Below are positions 1 through 5,719 of a stretch of DNA of 5,754 nt, in pieces. Source of the stretch: Pseudomonadota bacterium (GTDB taxonomy: Bacteria > Pseudomonadota > Alphaproteobacteria > ATCC43930 > CGMCC-115725); assembly GCA_021790295.1 (NCBI GenBank), contig JAJYIC010000181.1:1-5754 (forward strand). Reading direction: 5' to 3'. The position numbers and the translations under genes are program-made. The notes beneath the pieces were generated by a model. The model did no database searches and was not told where the DNA came from. It saw only the letters and a list, made by a program, of their open reading frames with translations. Each line of letters begins with the position of its first letter. Position 1 is the first letter of the stretch.

Positions 1-1188
1 CCGATCTGTCTCGATCCCGCCGATGTCCACGTCTATCTGATCGAGGATCCGCAGATAAACTCGTTTGTCGCCGGCGGGCAGAACATCTTTATCAACACCG
101 GCCTTTTGCTCAAGGCGAGCACGCCAAACCAGCTCATCGGCGTACTCGCGCATGAAACCGGCCATATCGCCGAAGGACACCTGACGCGCGCCGAAGGGGC
201 GATGCGCAAAGCCAGCATCGAAGGCATCATCGGCACCATTCTCGGCGCCGCCGCGGCGGTGATGAGCCACAGCGAACAGGGCGGAGCCGCCCTTCTTCCG
301 GGCCCTCTCGTCGCCGCCCGCGTCTTTGCCCATTATCGCGTCTCGCAAGAGGCTTCGGCGGACGCCGCCGCCCTCAGCTATCTCGATGCGACCCACCAAT
401 CGGCGCGCGGGCTTTTGCAGTTTTTCGAAAAGCTGCAAAGCGAGCAGATGCTTTCCGGAGACACCGGGATCCCTTATCTGCGCGACCATCCTTTGACGCA
501 AACGCGGATCGAAAGAGTGCGCGACCACGTCGCCCGCTCTCCTTATTCGAACCGGCCCGACCCTCCCGCCTTTGTCGCCATGCTGAAGCGCATCAAGGTG
601 AAGCTCGCCGCCTTTCTTTCGCATCCTTCGGTTACCCTCGCCCGCTATCCGAAAAGCGACCGCTCGCTGTTCGCGCGTTATGCGCGGGCGATCGCCTATT
701 ACCGCATCCCCGAGCTCGAAAAAGCTCTGAAGACGATCGACGGCCTCATCCGCGAGCATCCGCGAAATCCATATTTCGCAGAGCTGAAAGGCCAGATGCT
801 TTACGAGAACGGGCATGTGCGAAAGGCCGTCGCGCCTTACGACAAGGCGGTCGAACTCGACCCTAGGGCGCCGCTTTTGCGCCTCGAACGCGCAGGGGTC
901 TACCTCGCCACCGCGGAGAAGAGTCTCGACAAGCGCGCCATCGGCGATCTCACCGTTGCCCTTTTGAAAGAGCCCGGAAACGGCGATGGCTGGCATCTTC
1001 TCGCCATCGCCTATGGGCGCGAAGGAAAGATCGGCATGGCCGCTTTGTCCCTCGCCGAAGAAGGGCTCGCGGACGGCAAGAAGAAGAACGCGCTCTTCGA
1101 GGCGGCGCGCGCGCAGCATTTTTTGCCGAAGGACAGCGCCTCCTTCAGCCGCGCCAAGGAAATCGCGCGCGAAGCCAAGAGGCTTTGA
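1..1188 (+). CDS. M48 family zinc metalloprotease with C-terminal TPR repeats (BepA/YfgC-like), 5'-truncated by the window edge
   Basis: The frame is open from base 1 to a TGA at 1186-1188, giving 395 visible residues; the start and any signal peptide lie off the left edge. The zinc site is intact: HETGH at bases 151-165 (visible residues 51-55) and the third ligand Glu in the ExxAD motif (SQEASAD, Glu at 349-351). An upstream segment NSFVAGGQNIFINTGLL is typical of M48 proteases. A DHPLTQTRI segment (His at 487-489) sits where BepA has its regulatory His. From about base 670 the protein is helical and TPR-like, clearest at bases 766-864 (NPYF...AVELDP). Family members are periplasmic proteases that degrade or help assemble outer-membrane proteins and LPS machinery. 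Comparison with E. coli BepA, whose HExxH lies near residue 136, suggests roughly 85 residues are missing. The TTG at 106 is internal, not the true start. Family assignment is firm; the exact role is inferred. Confidence 0.93.
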   Translation, partial: PICLDPADVHVYLIEDPQINSFVAGGQNIFINTGLLLKASTPNQLIGVLAHETGHIAEGHLTRAEGAMRKASIEGIIGTILGAAAAVMSHSEQGGAALLPGPLVAARVFAHYRVSQEASADAAALSYLDATHQSARGLLQFFEKLQSEQMLSGDTGIPYLRDHPLTQTRIERVRDHVARSPYSNRPDPPAFVAMLKRIKVKLAAFLSHPSVTLARYPKSDRSLFARYARAIAYYRIPELEKALKTIDGLIREHPRNPYFAELKGQMLYENGHVRKAVAPYDKAVELDPRAPLLRLERAGVYLATAEKSLDKRAIGDLTVALLKEPGNGDGWHLLAIAYGREGKIGMAALSLAEEGLADGKKKNALFEAARAQHFLPKDSASFSRAKEIAREAKRL

Positions 1189-1282
1189 GCGGCCCGCCTT
1201 TGCGATCCTGCGCGCACTTCTTTTGCGGGCTTTGTCGCGTCCGCCTCAAGATCGACATGGGCGGCGCGGGAAGAGGTCACGT

Positions 1283-2029
1283 TCAAAGACTATCGCGCCA
1301 GCTCGGCAGGTTGAGAACGGCTCCGCGCAAATGGCGGTCGAATTCGCGTGGGGGCAGGCGCCCGGGATCGCGGGCAAGAACGTACCAGGTTTGCCGCGGG
1401 TGAAACCAGGGCAACTCTCGCCCGAACAGCCCGCTTGTTCTGACGATCGCCGAGATCGTCTGCGGCGAGTGGGCCGCGCAGTCGGGATAGATCCAGCCCG
1501 AGCCTTCGAACTCGGCGATGCCGCCCTCACCGGGATGAATAAATGTGACGGCGGCGAGACCCGAGGGCGCGAGGGCCAGGCGAAAGCCGGCCAAGGCCGC
1601 TTCCACAAGGTCTCTCCCGGTGTGGCTGAAAATCGATTGCGCCAAAACAAAATCGAAGCCGCTCCCGCATCGATCGGCCCGAAAGTCGTCGAAGGCGTAA
1701 AAATGCGGCCATTTGAGGCCGATAAGTTCGCGGCCCAATTGCCGCTCGATGGCGTCCTCGACCAGCCATTGGTTGGGCTCAAGCCCGTGATAGTTTCCCC
1801 GTTGCAGATAAGGAATCAGGAGCCGCCCGGCCCTGAGGGAACCGCAGCCGAAATCGAGCAGGCGATGGGTGTCGCGCAGGCCCAAGGTGGTGAGGAGCCT
1901 GAATTGCGTTGCGCCCATCAGATCGTATTCCTCGGGCGGTCCGACATAAGCCGTGTAGTGCTGCTCGCCTGCATCGAGAGAGCGGGCCTCGGCGTCGGAC
2001 AGGTTTCGTGTCGCAGTTTCCGCCGTCAT
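1283..2029 (-). CDS. Class I SAM-dependent methyltransferase, substrate unknown
   Basis: This 248-residue protein has a Rossmann-type SAM-binding fold. Motif I is LLDFGCGSLRAG (residues 57-68), followed by an acidic residue after the second strand (HGLEP, Glu84) that would bind the ribose hydroxyls of SAM, and a motif IV-like strand FDFVLAQSIFSH (residues 125-136). The N-terminal block GEQHYTAYVGPPEEYDLMGATQF (quoted in part as residues 21-43) precedes the fold and looks like a subfamily signature. There is no signal peptide or membrane segment, so it is probably cytoplasmic. The start at 2029 is taken because it keeps the whole N-terminal block, although no good Shine-Dalgarno lies before it; a small hairpin occupies that position instead. 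It converges on the M48 protease gene (94 bp apart) and lies downstream of the RTX-like gene, separated from it by a terminator. The acceptor (protein, lipid, sugar or small molecule) cannot be told from the sequence. Confidence 0.88.
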   Translation of the reverse strand: MTAETATRNLSDAEARSLDAGEQHYTAYVGPPEEYDLMGATQFRLLTTLGLRDTHRLLDFGCGSLRAGRLLIPYLQRGNYHGLEPNQWLVEDAIERQLGRELIGLKWPHFYAFDDFRADRCGSGFDFVLAQSIFSHTGRDLVEAALAGFRLALAPSGLAAVTFIHPGEGGIAEFEGSGWIYPDCAAHSPQTISAIVRTSGLFGRELPWFHPRQTWYVLARDPGRLPPREFDRHLRGAVLNLPSWRDSL

Positions 2030-2037
2030 TTATCGCC

Positions 2038-2050
2038 GCGGATTTTCCGC
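2038..2050 (-). promoter_or_regulatory. Small hairpin just upstream of the methyltransferase start codon
   Basis: On the minus strand GCGGA-AAA-TCCGC forms a perfect 5-bp stem with a 3-nt loop (or 4 bp with a 5-nt loop). Its 3' edge lies 8 nt from the ATG at 2029, where a ribosome binding site would be expected. The bases between hairpin and start (GGCGATAA) offer only a weak Shine-Dalgarno. The structure is visible in the sequence; an effect on translation is inference, and a stem this short may be chance in GC-rich DNA. Confidence 0.3.
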
Positions 2051-2143
2051 CCCAGGATGGCCCCGGCGCGGTCCCTACCGCCGCCTCTCGACAGAGTCAA
2101 GGGCGAGACGAATGGACGAGCCTTTCGGCTTTGAGGGAAGGCG

Positions 2144-2182
2144 AAAAGAAAAGGCGCGCCCTGTCCTTGCGACGAGCGCGCC
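2144..2182 (-). terminator. Rho-independent terminator of the RTX-like gene
   Basis: Read on the minus strand, GGCGCGC (2182-2176) pairs perfectly with GCGCGCC (2159-2153), then runs straight into TTTTCTTTT (2152-2144). The 16-nt loop can add a GTC/GAC inner pairing. It begins 24 bp after the TAA of the RTX-like gene, so it should end that transcript and isolate the methyltransferase, which would then need its own promoter in 2030-2143. Confidence 0.85.
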
Positions 2183-2206
2183 CGCTCTTCCAGAGGGGGG
2201 TTCGGA

Positions 2207-3427
2207 TTACACGAAGAATCCTGCGCCGACGTGGCTGACGCCGACAAGCTCGATCCGGGTCCCGTCCGGCATAAAGAGGATGGTGTTGCCGTTGACGTTC
2301 TTTTGCCCGGCGATGACCTCCTGGATCGTCGTCGTGCTCTGGCCGGCAAAGGTGATGCGGTCGCCCGCCCCTTTGTCGAAACCAAAGACGGTATCGTGTC
2401 CGCCGGCCACGGAATCGACCAGAAGCTCGTTCCCTCCCTGGAAATGGAGTTTGTTGTGGCCGCTGCCGCCGCCGATCGTATCGCCGGCGCCGCCGAATAC
2501 CGTCTCGTTTGCGGCTCCGCCTTGGACGAGGACACCGCCCGAATAAGCGAAAATCTTGTCATTCCCGCCTTCGGTGCCGCCGGTGATGGTGTCGCCGAAG
2601 CCGCCGCGGATCGTGGTGTCGCCGCTTCCGCCGAAGATGGCCTGATCGCCGGAACGGGCGAGGATGAGCGTATGCCCCGAACCGCCGGTGAGCGTGTCGC
2701 CGGGGGTGCCGACGATGGTGTCGTTGCCCGAACCGCCCGTGACGGTATCTCCGGGCCCCGCGTAGATCACGTCGTTTCCGGCTCCGCCGGTGATGACGTC
2801 GCCTGCGCCGCCGTAGATGAGGTCGTTGCCGCCGATGGCGCCCGAGATGGTGTCGCCGACGCCGCCGTAGACGGTCATGTCGCCGCTGCCGCCGACAATC
2901 AGATCGCCGGCCCCGCCATAGATCGTGTTGGGGCCGCTGCCGCCATCGATCGTGTCTTGGCCGAGCCCGGCAAAGATCAGGTTTGTCCCCGATCCGCCCT
3001 GAATGAGGTCGTCGCCCGCGCCGCCGTAAATCGTTGTCGGCCCGCTGCCGCCTTGCAAGGTGTCGGGGCCGCTGCCGCCGATGATGACGTCCGCCGTCGG
3101 GCCGCCGGTGATGGTGTCGTTGCCGCTGCCGCCGACCATCGTGTCGGTAACGCCGACATTGCCGGCGTCATTGACGGAAAGATCGCCCGAAACGAGGTAG
3201 ATCTGCTCGCCGTTATCGGCGATGACGACGACGCCCTGGTAACCGTCTGGCCGCGTCACGTTGAGATCGACCGGACCGCTCTCGACGATCGCCCAGACAT
3301 TGTAATCGGACTCGGATACCGGGACGGGAGGCGCCGTATTCGGACTGTCGGTTACATAGACCGCCGTGTTGACGCCGGGAGTGCCGGGATTGTCGAAAAT
3401 ATATTGACCGCCGACCGGAGATGCCAT
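2207..3427 (-). CDS. Glycine-rich RTX-like (hemolysin-type calcium-binding) repeat protein, putative type I secretion substrate
   Basis: This 406-residue protein has three parts. Residues 1-95 form a non-repetitive, probably beta-rich N-terminal region with no signal peptide and no enzymatic motif that I recognise. Residues 99-328 are about 26 tandem Gly-rich units related to the RTX nonapeptide GGxGxDxUx (for example GGSGNDTIT, GGSGPDTLQ), which fold as a calcium-bound beta-roll in known family members. Residues 329-406 resemble the capping and secretion-signal region of RTX proteins (HDTVFGFDKGAGDRITFAG, then NTILFMPDGTRIELVGV, ending GAGFFV). Absence of a Sec signal plus an RTX C-terminus points to type I secretion and an extracellular location, but no ABC transporter, membrane fusion or TolC gene is in the window. 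The start at 3427 is supported by AAGAGGAGG 7 nt upstream. The repeats are atypical: many lack the canonical Asp and seven units are eight residues long. Architecture is firm; function is unknown. Confidence 0.88.
   Translation of the reverse strand: MASPVGGQYIFDNPGTPGVNTAVYVTDSPNTAPPVPVSESDYNVWAIVESGPVDLNVTRPDGYQGVVVIADNGEQIYLVSGDLSVNDAGNVGVTDTMVGGSGNDTITGGPTADVIIGGSGPDTLQGGSGPTTIYGGAGDDLIQGGSGTNLIFAGLGQDTIDGGSGPNTIYGGAGDLIVGGSGDMTVYGGVGDTISGAIGGNDLIYGGAGDVITGGAGNDVIYAGPGDTVTGGSGNDTIVGTPGDTLTGGSGHTLILARSGDQAIFGGSGDTTIRGGFGDTITGGTEGGNDKIFAYSGGVLVQGGAANETVFGGAGDTIGGGSGHNKLHFQGGNELLVDSVAGGHDTVFGFDKGAGDRITFAGQSTTTIQEVIAGQKNVNGNTILFMPDGTRIELVGVSHVGAGFFV
2444..3133 (-). repeat. Tandem Gly-rich RTX-like repeat array (about 26 units of mostly 9 or 8 codons)
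   Basis: Residues 99-328 of the RTX-like protein divide without gaps into units beginning GG or a close variant. The first eight (residues 99-170) are all nine residues. Residues 171-247 then run 8, 9, 8, 10, 8, 9, 8, 9, 8. Later units are mostly nine with further eight-residue units at 275-282 and 312-319 and one eleven-residue unit at 283-293. Asp in the canonical sixth position is found in about seven of the nine-residue units; others carry Asn, Thr or another residue there. All seven eight-residue units have the form xxxGDxxx (GGAGDVIT, GGFGDTIT and similar), with Asp in fifth position. The repeats are diverged at DNA level, not recent identical copies. Confidence 0.85.
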
Positions 3428-3434
3428 CGCCGAG

Positions 3435-3443
3435 CCTCCTCTT
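3435..3443 (-). promoter_or_regulatory. Strong ribosome binding site of the RTX-like gene
   Basis: AAGAGGAGG on the minus strand lies 7 nt before the ATG at 3427. It fixes the start of the RTX-like gene and implies efficient translation. Confidence 0.8.
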
Positions 3444-3652
3444 CATCCCGCGAACACCTACCACAGGTTAGAGTGGGCGACGGCAAAACACCTATATGTA
3501 ATTGGCCACGGGAGGTTTCGAGTTGTTGCGTTTCCTTTCGATACGTAACCCTGTTCGCCGCAATAAGGCGGGAAGCGCGGCCGAGCCGCCGGGACGCCGT
3601 ATCCGCCGCGGCAGGCGGCTTTCGTTTGTCCGCGGCTTTTAGCCCGCCGCCT
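3444..3652. other. Intergenic region between the second dehydrogenase and the RTX-like gene; no gene seen
   Basis: This gap follows the TAA of the second dehydrogenase and precedes the RTX-like gene's ribosome binding site. I find no convincing gene here: the frames that cross it are shadows of the neighbours. It holds short GC-rich inverted repeats, such as CCGCC-GCGGCA-GGCGG at 3603-3618 and, on the minus strand just after the dehydrogenase stop, GGCT-AAA-AGCC; neither is followed by a T-tract, so no clear intrinsic terminator is present. An AT-rich patch at 3490-3504 (minus-strand TTACATATAGG) could hold a -10 element for the RTX-like gene, but I see no matching -35. A promoter for that gene most likely lies in this region, by position only. 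Confidence 0.4.
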
Positions 3653-4624
3653 TTATTGCCGCAGTTCGGGGATGACCCAGAACGGCTTTTCCCCGCGCGC
3701 AACGCGGCCGATGTTGTCGAACGCGTTGCGAAAGGCCTTTTTCCAATTCTCCCAACTGGGGCCCGCGAAATGCGGGGTAAAGGTGACGTTGCGCAGCGTG
3801 AAAAGGGGGTGGTCGGGAGGCGGCGGCTCTTCGCAGAGGACGTCGAGGCCGGCCCCGAAAATACGCTCGCTCAAAAGCGCATCGTAAAGCGCCTTTTCAT
3901 CGACGACCGGGCCGCGGCAGGTGTTGATGAGGATCGCAGACGGTTTCATCAATGAAAGTTCGCGGGCGCCGATCATGGCGCGCGTCGAGGCGTCGAGCGG
4001 AACGTGAAGGGAGACGATGTCGGAAGTCTGCAACAGTTCGGGGAAAAGGGCAAAGCGCACCCCGAGCGCATCCTCTTCCTCGCCCTTCAAGCGGAGGATG
4101 TCGTAATACTGGACCCGCATGCCGAAAGCGAGGGCGCGGCGGGCGAGCTTCTTGCCGATATTGCCGAGGCCGATGATGCCGAGCGTCTTGTCTTCGAGCT
4201 CATAGACGCGGATCGCCGTAAAATCATTGCCGTGCCAGCGCCCGGCGAGGACGTTTTCATGCTGGGAGACAAGGCGCCGGGAAACGGCCAGCATCAGAAG
4301 CAGGGCGTGCTCGGCGACCGCGACCGAATTGGAGCCGCCGTTGTTGGCGATCGGCACCCCTGCCGCCTTCGCCGCAGCGATGTCGAGGCGGTCGTAACCG
4401 GCGCTGAAAAGTTGCACCAGCTTGAGGCGCGGCGCCCCCAGGTAGAATTCCGGGCCCAGAGGAAAACGCGGGCTGCCGATGTAATATTCGGCTTCCCTCA
4501 AAGCGGCGACGAATTCGGCGCTGCCGAAATCGGCGATCGTCAACTCCCAGCCCGGCGGCAACACCTCGCGGGCGACGGCGAGAACCGCTTCGCCGAGAAG
4601 CGTCGGCATGAGGATGCGAGGCAT
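3653..4624 (-). CDS. D-isomer-specific 2-hydroxyacid dehydrogenase, NAD-binding (second of a tandem pair)
   Basis: This 323-residue cytoplasmic oxidoreductase belongs to the family that interconverts 2-oxoacids and D-2-hydroxyacids with NAD(P)H (D-lactate dehydrogenase, glyoxylate/hydroxypyruvate reductase, phosphoglycerate dehydrogenase). The Rossmann loop is GLGNIG (residues 152-157), and Asp175 at the end of the next strand (YYD) favours NAD over NADP. The catalytic triad is complete: Arg237 (CRGPVVDE), Glu266 (LDVLCEEP) and His285 (TPHFAG). The substrate domain carries SAGYDRLD and NNGGSNSVAVAEH. There is no C-terminal ACT domain, so it is not a long-form regulated phosphoglycerate dehydrogenase. 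The start at 4624 has GGAGG 6 nt upstream. It follows its paralogue by 57 bp on the same strand, probably in one transcript. Similarity is high over residues 65 to the end and lower in the N-terminal 60. The natural substrate cannot be assigned from sequence. Confidence 0.93.
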   Translation of the reverse strand: MPRILMPTLLGEAVLAVAREVLPPGWELTIADFGSAEFVAALREAEYYIGSPRFPLGPEFYLGAPRLKLVQLFSAGYDRLDIAAAKAAGVPIANNGGSNSVAVAEHALLLMLAVSRRLVSQHENVLAGRWHGNDFTAIRVYELEDKTLGIIGLGNIGKKLARRALAFGMRVQYYDILRLKGEEEDALGVRFALFPELLQTSDIVSLHVPLDASTRAMIGARELSLMKPSAILINTCRGPVVDEKALYDALLSERIFGAGLDVLCEEPPPPDHPLFTLRNVTFTPHFAGPSWENWKKAFRNAFDNIGRVARGEKPFWVIPELRQ

Positions 4625-4630
4625 CGACTT

Positions 4631-4635
4631 CCTCC
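4631..4635 (-). promoter_or_regulatory. Ribosome binding site of the second dehydrogenase gene
   Basis: GGAGG within GGGGAGGAAG on the minus strand lies 6 nt before the ATG at 4624 and supports that start. Its presence between the two dehydrogenase genes shows that the downstream gene is translated independently even if co-transcribed. Confidence 0.75.
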
Positions 4636-4642
4636 CCTTTGA

Positions 4643-4666
4643 ACAAAAGACGGATCGACAAAAGAC
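4643..4666. repeat. Direct repeat of a 9-mer in the dehydrogenase intergenic spacer
   Basis: ACAAAAGAC occurs at 4643-4651 and again at 4658-4666 on the plus strand (GTCTTTTGT twice on the minus strand), separated by GGATCG, a 15-bp period. It occupies much of the 57-bp gap between the two dehydrogenase genes. It might be a regulator site or a local duplication; a chance match cannot be excluded for two copies of a short word. Confidence 0.45.
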
Positions 4667-4681
4667 AGGCGCTTTTTCTCA

Positions 4682-5653
4682 CTAGGCGAGTTCGGGAACG
4701 ATCCAGAACGGTTTCTGCCCGCGCGCGACGCGTTCGATATTGTCGAAAGCGTTTCTCCACCTTTTCCAGTGATTGTCGAAGGTCGGCCCGGCGGCGTGCG
4801 GGGTGAAGACCGCGTTTTTGAGGGCGAAGAGTTCGTGGTCGGGGCGCGGAGGCTCTTCGACCATCACATCGAGGCCGGCGCCGAAGATCTTCTCGTCTCT
4901 GAGCGCCTCGAAGAGCGCCTTCTCGTCGACGACCGGGCCGCGGCAGGTGTTGATCAGGATCGCCGTTGGCTTCATCAGCGAAAGCGCGCGCTCATCGATC
5001 ATGGAGCGGGTCGAGCGGTCGAGCGGAACGTGGAGAGAGACGATGTCCGCAGCCTTGAGAAGTTCGGTAAAAAGCGCAAAACGGACCCCCAATGCGTCCT
5101 CCTCGTCGACGCTGAGGCGGCGGATGTCGTAATAAAGGACGCGCATGTCGAAGGCTTTTGCGCGGCGCGCGACCTTTTTGCCGATATTGCCGAGGCCGAC
5201 GATGCCGAGAACCTTGTCTTCGAGCTCGTAAAGCCGCGTCGAATGGAAATCGTTGCCGCGCCAGCGGCCCGAAGCCACCCCTTCATGCTGCCAGATGAGC
5301 TTTCTCGCGACCGCCAGCATCAGCATGATCGCGTGTTCGGCGACGGCCGTCGCATTGGCGCCGCCGTTATTGCAGATCGGCACTCCGGCCGCCCGCGCCG
5401 CGTCGAGGTCATAGGTATTGTAACCGGCGCTGAGGGTCTGGACGAGCTTGAGCCTCGGCGCCGCCCGGTAGAATTCCGGGCCGTGCTTGAACTGGCCGAC
5501 GCCGATATAAAACTCCGTCGTTTGCAGGAGGTCGAGGAATTCCGGGGATCCGTGACGGGCGGTTTCGAGCGCGTAGCCTTGCGGCACGAGTTCATGGGCG
5601 ATCGTCACCGTGTCTTCGGAATGGCTGTCGGGGGTCAGGATGCGAGAGGTCAT
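4682..5653 (-). CDS. D-isomer-specific 2-hydroxyacid dehydrogenase, NAD-binding (first of a tandem pair)
   Basis: This 323-residue protein is a paralogue of the next gene downstream and has every hallmark of the D-2-hydroxyacid dehydrogenase family. The Rossmann loop is GLGNIG (residues 153-158) with Asp176 (YYD) indicating NAD preference; the catalytic residues are Arg238 (CRGPVVDE), Glu267 (VEEP) and His286 (TPHAAG). Residues 75-82 read SAGYNTYD where the paralogue has SAGYDRLD, and the loop before GPEFY reads VGQFKH instead of SPRFPL. These regions line or approach the substrate pocket in known members, so the two enzymes may use different 2-oxoacids; that is inference. The start at 5653 is supported by AGGAGG 7 nt upstream. 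A terminator at 5720-5743 separates it from whatever lies further right, so it is probably the first gene of a two-gene operon. Glyoxylate or hydroxypyruvate reductase activity is plausible but not shown. Confidence 0.93.
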   Translation of the reverse strand: MTSRILTPDSHSEDTVTIAHELVPQGYALETARHGSPEFLDLLQTTEFYIGVGQFKHGPEFYRAAPRLKLVQTLSAGYNTYDLDAARAAGVPICNNGGANATAVAEHAIMLMLAVARKLIWQHEGVASGRWRGNDFHSTRLYELEDKVLGIVGLGNIGKKVARRAKAFDMRVLYYDIRRLSVDEEDALGVRFALFTELLKAADIVSLHVPLDRSTRSMIDERALSLMKPTAILINTCRGPVVDEKALFEALRDEKIFGAGLDVMVEEPPRPDHELFALKNAVFTPHAAGPTFDNHWKRWRNAFDNIERVARGQKPFWIVPELA

Positions 5654-5660
5654 GGCGTCT

Positions 5661-5666
5661 CCTCCT
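5661..5666 (-). promoter_or_regulatory. Strong ribosome binding site of the first dehydrogenase gene
   Basis: AGGAGG (within AAAAGGAGGAGA on the minus strand) lies 7 nt before the ATG at 5653 and fixes that start. Confidence 0.8.
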
Positions 5667-5719
5667 TTTGGCGCGCCGTCTCTTTATCCTAGCGAGCGAG
5701 CCCGCAGGCGAGAAAGGGC
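5667..5719 (-). promoter_or_regulatory. Probable promoter/leader interval of the dehydrogenase pair
   Basis: Only about 50 bp separate the upstream terminator from the ribosome binding site, so if the terminator is efficient the promoter of the dehydrogenase pair must lie here or overlap the terminator. The minus strand contains TAGGATAAAG, whose TAGGAT matches four of six bases of a -10 box, but no recognisable -35 lies 17 bp upstream. The assignment rests on position, not on a good promoter match. Confidence 0.25.

Noticed and set aside
1192..1230. Inverted repeat GCCCGC ... GCGGGC followed by TTTGT in the convergent gap after the protease gene
   Set aside because: The loop is 27 nt and the T-tract is only three bases, so it is too weak to call a terminator; no better one is visible in this gap on either strand.
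2119..2130. Minus-strand AGCC-GAAA-GGCT mini-hairpin with a GNRA loop
   Set aside because: A 4-bp stem without a T-tract or covariation evidence is expected by chance.
986..2134. A 382-codon plus-strand open frame overlapping the protease 3' end and the methyltransferase
   Set aside because: It crosses the protease stop region out of frame and then mirrors the methyltransferase codons; the Arg/Ser/Pro-rich start is typical of an out-of-frame reading.
2444..3133. Possible CRISPR or satellite-like repeat array
   Set aside because: The periodicity follows codon units of a Gly-rich protein, the copies are diverged at DNA level, and there are no unique spacers between identical repeats.
3352..3702. 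A 116-codon minus-strand frame bridging the gap between the RTX-like and second dehydrogenase genes
   Set aside because: It overlaps both neighbours out of frame, has a basic Arg/Ser-rich composition typical of shadow frames, and no family signature.
2231..3955. A 574-codon open frame on the plus strand, longer than any gene here, spanning the RTX-like gene, the gap and the end of the second dehydrogenase gene
   Set aside because: It is in exact codon register with the antisense genes, so stops could arise only opposite TTA, CTA or TCA codons, which are rare in GC-rich DNA. Its Ala/Asp/Val-rich repeats are the mirror of Gly (GGC to GCC) and Ile (ATC to GAT) codons of the RTX array.
4004..4642. 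A 212-codon plus-strand open frame opposite the second dehydrogenase gene
   Set aside because: Same codon-register shadow effect; it lacks any family signature.
4769..5692. A 307-codon plus-strand open frame opposite the first dehydrogenase gene
   Set aside because: Codon-register shadow of a gene with a complete catalytic motif set; its protein has no recognisable domain.
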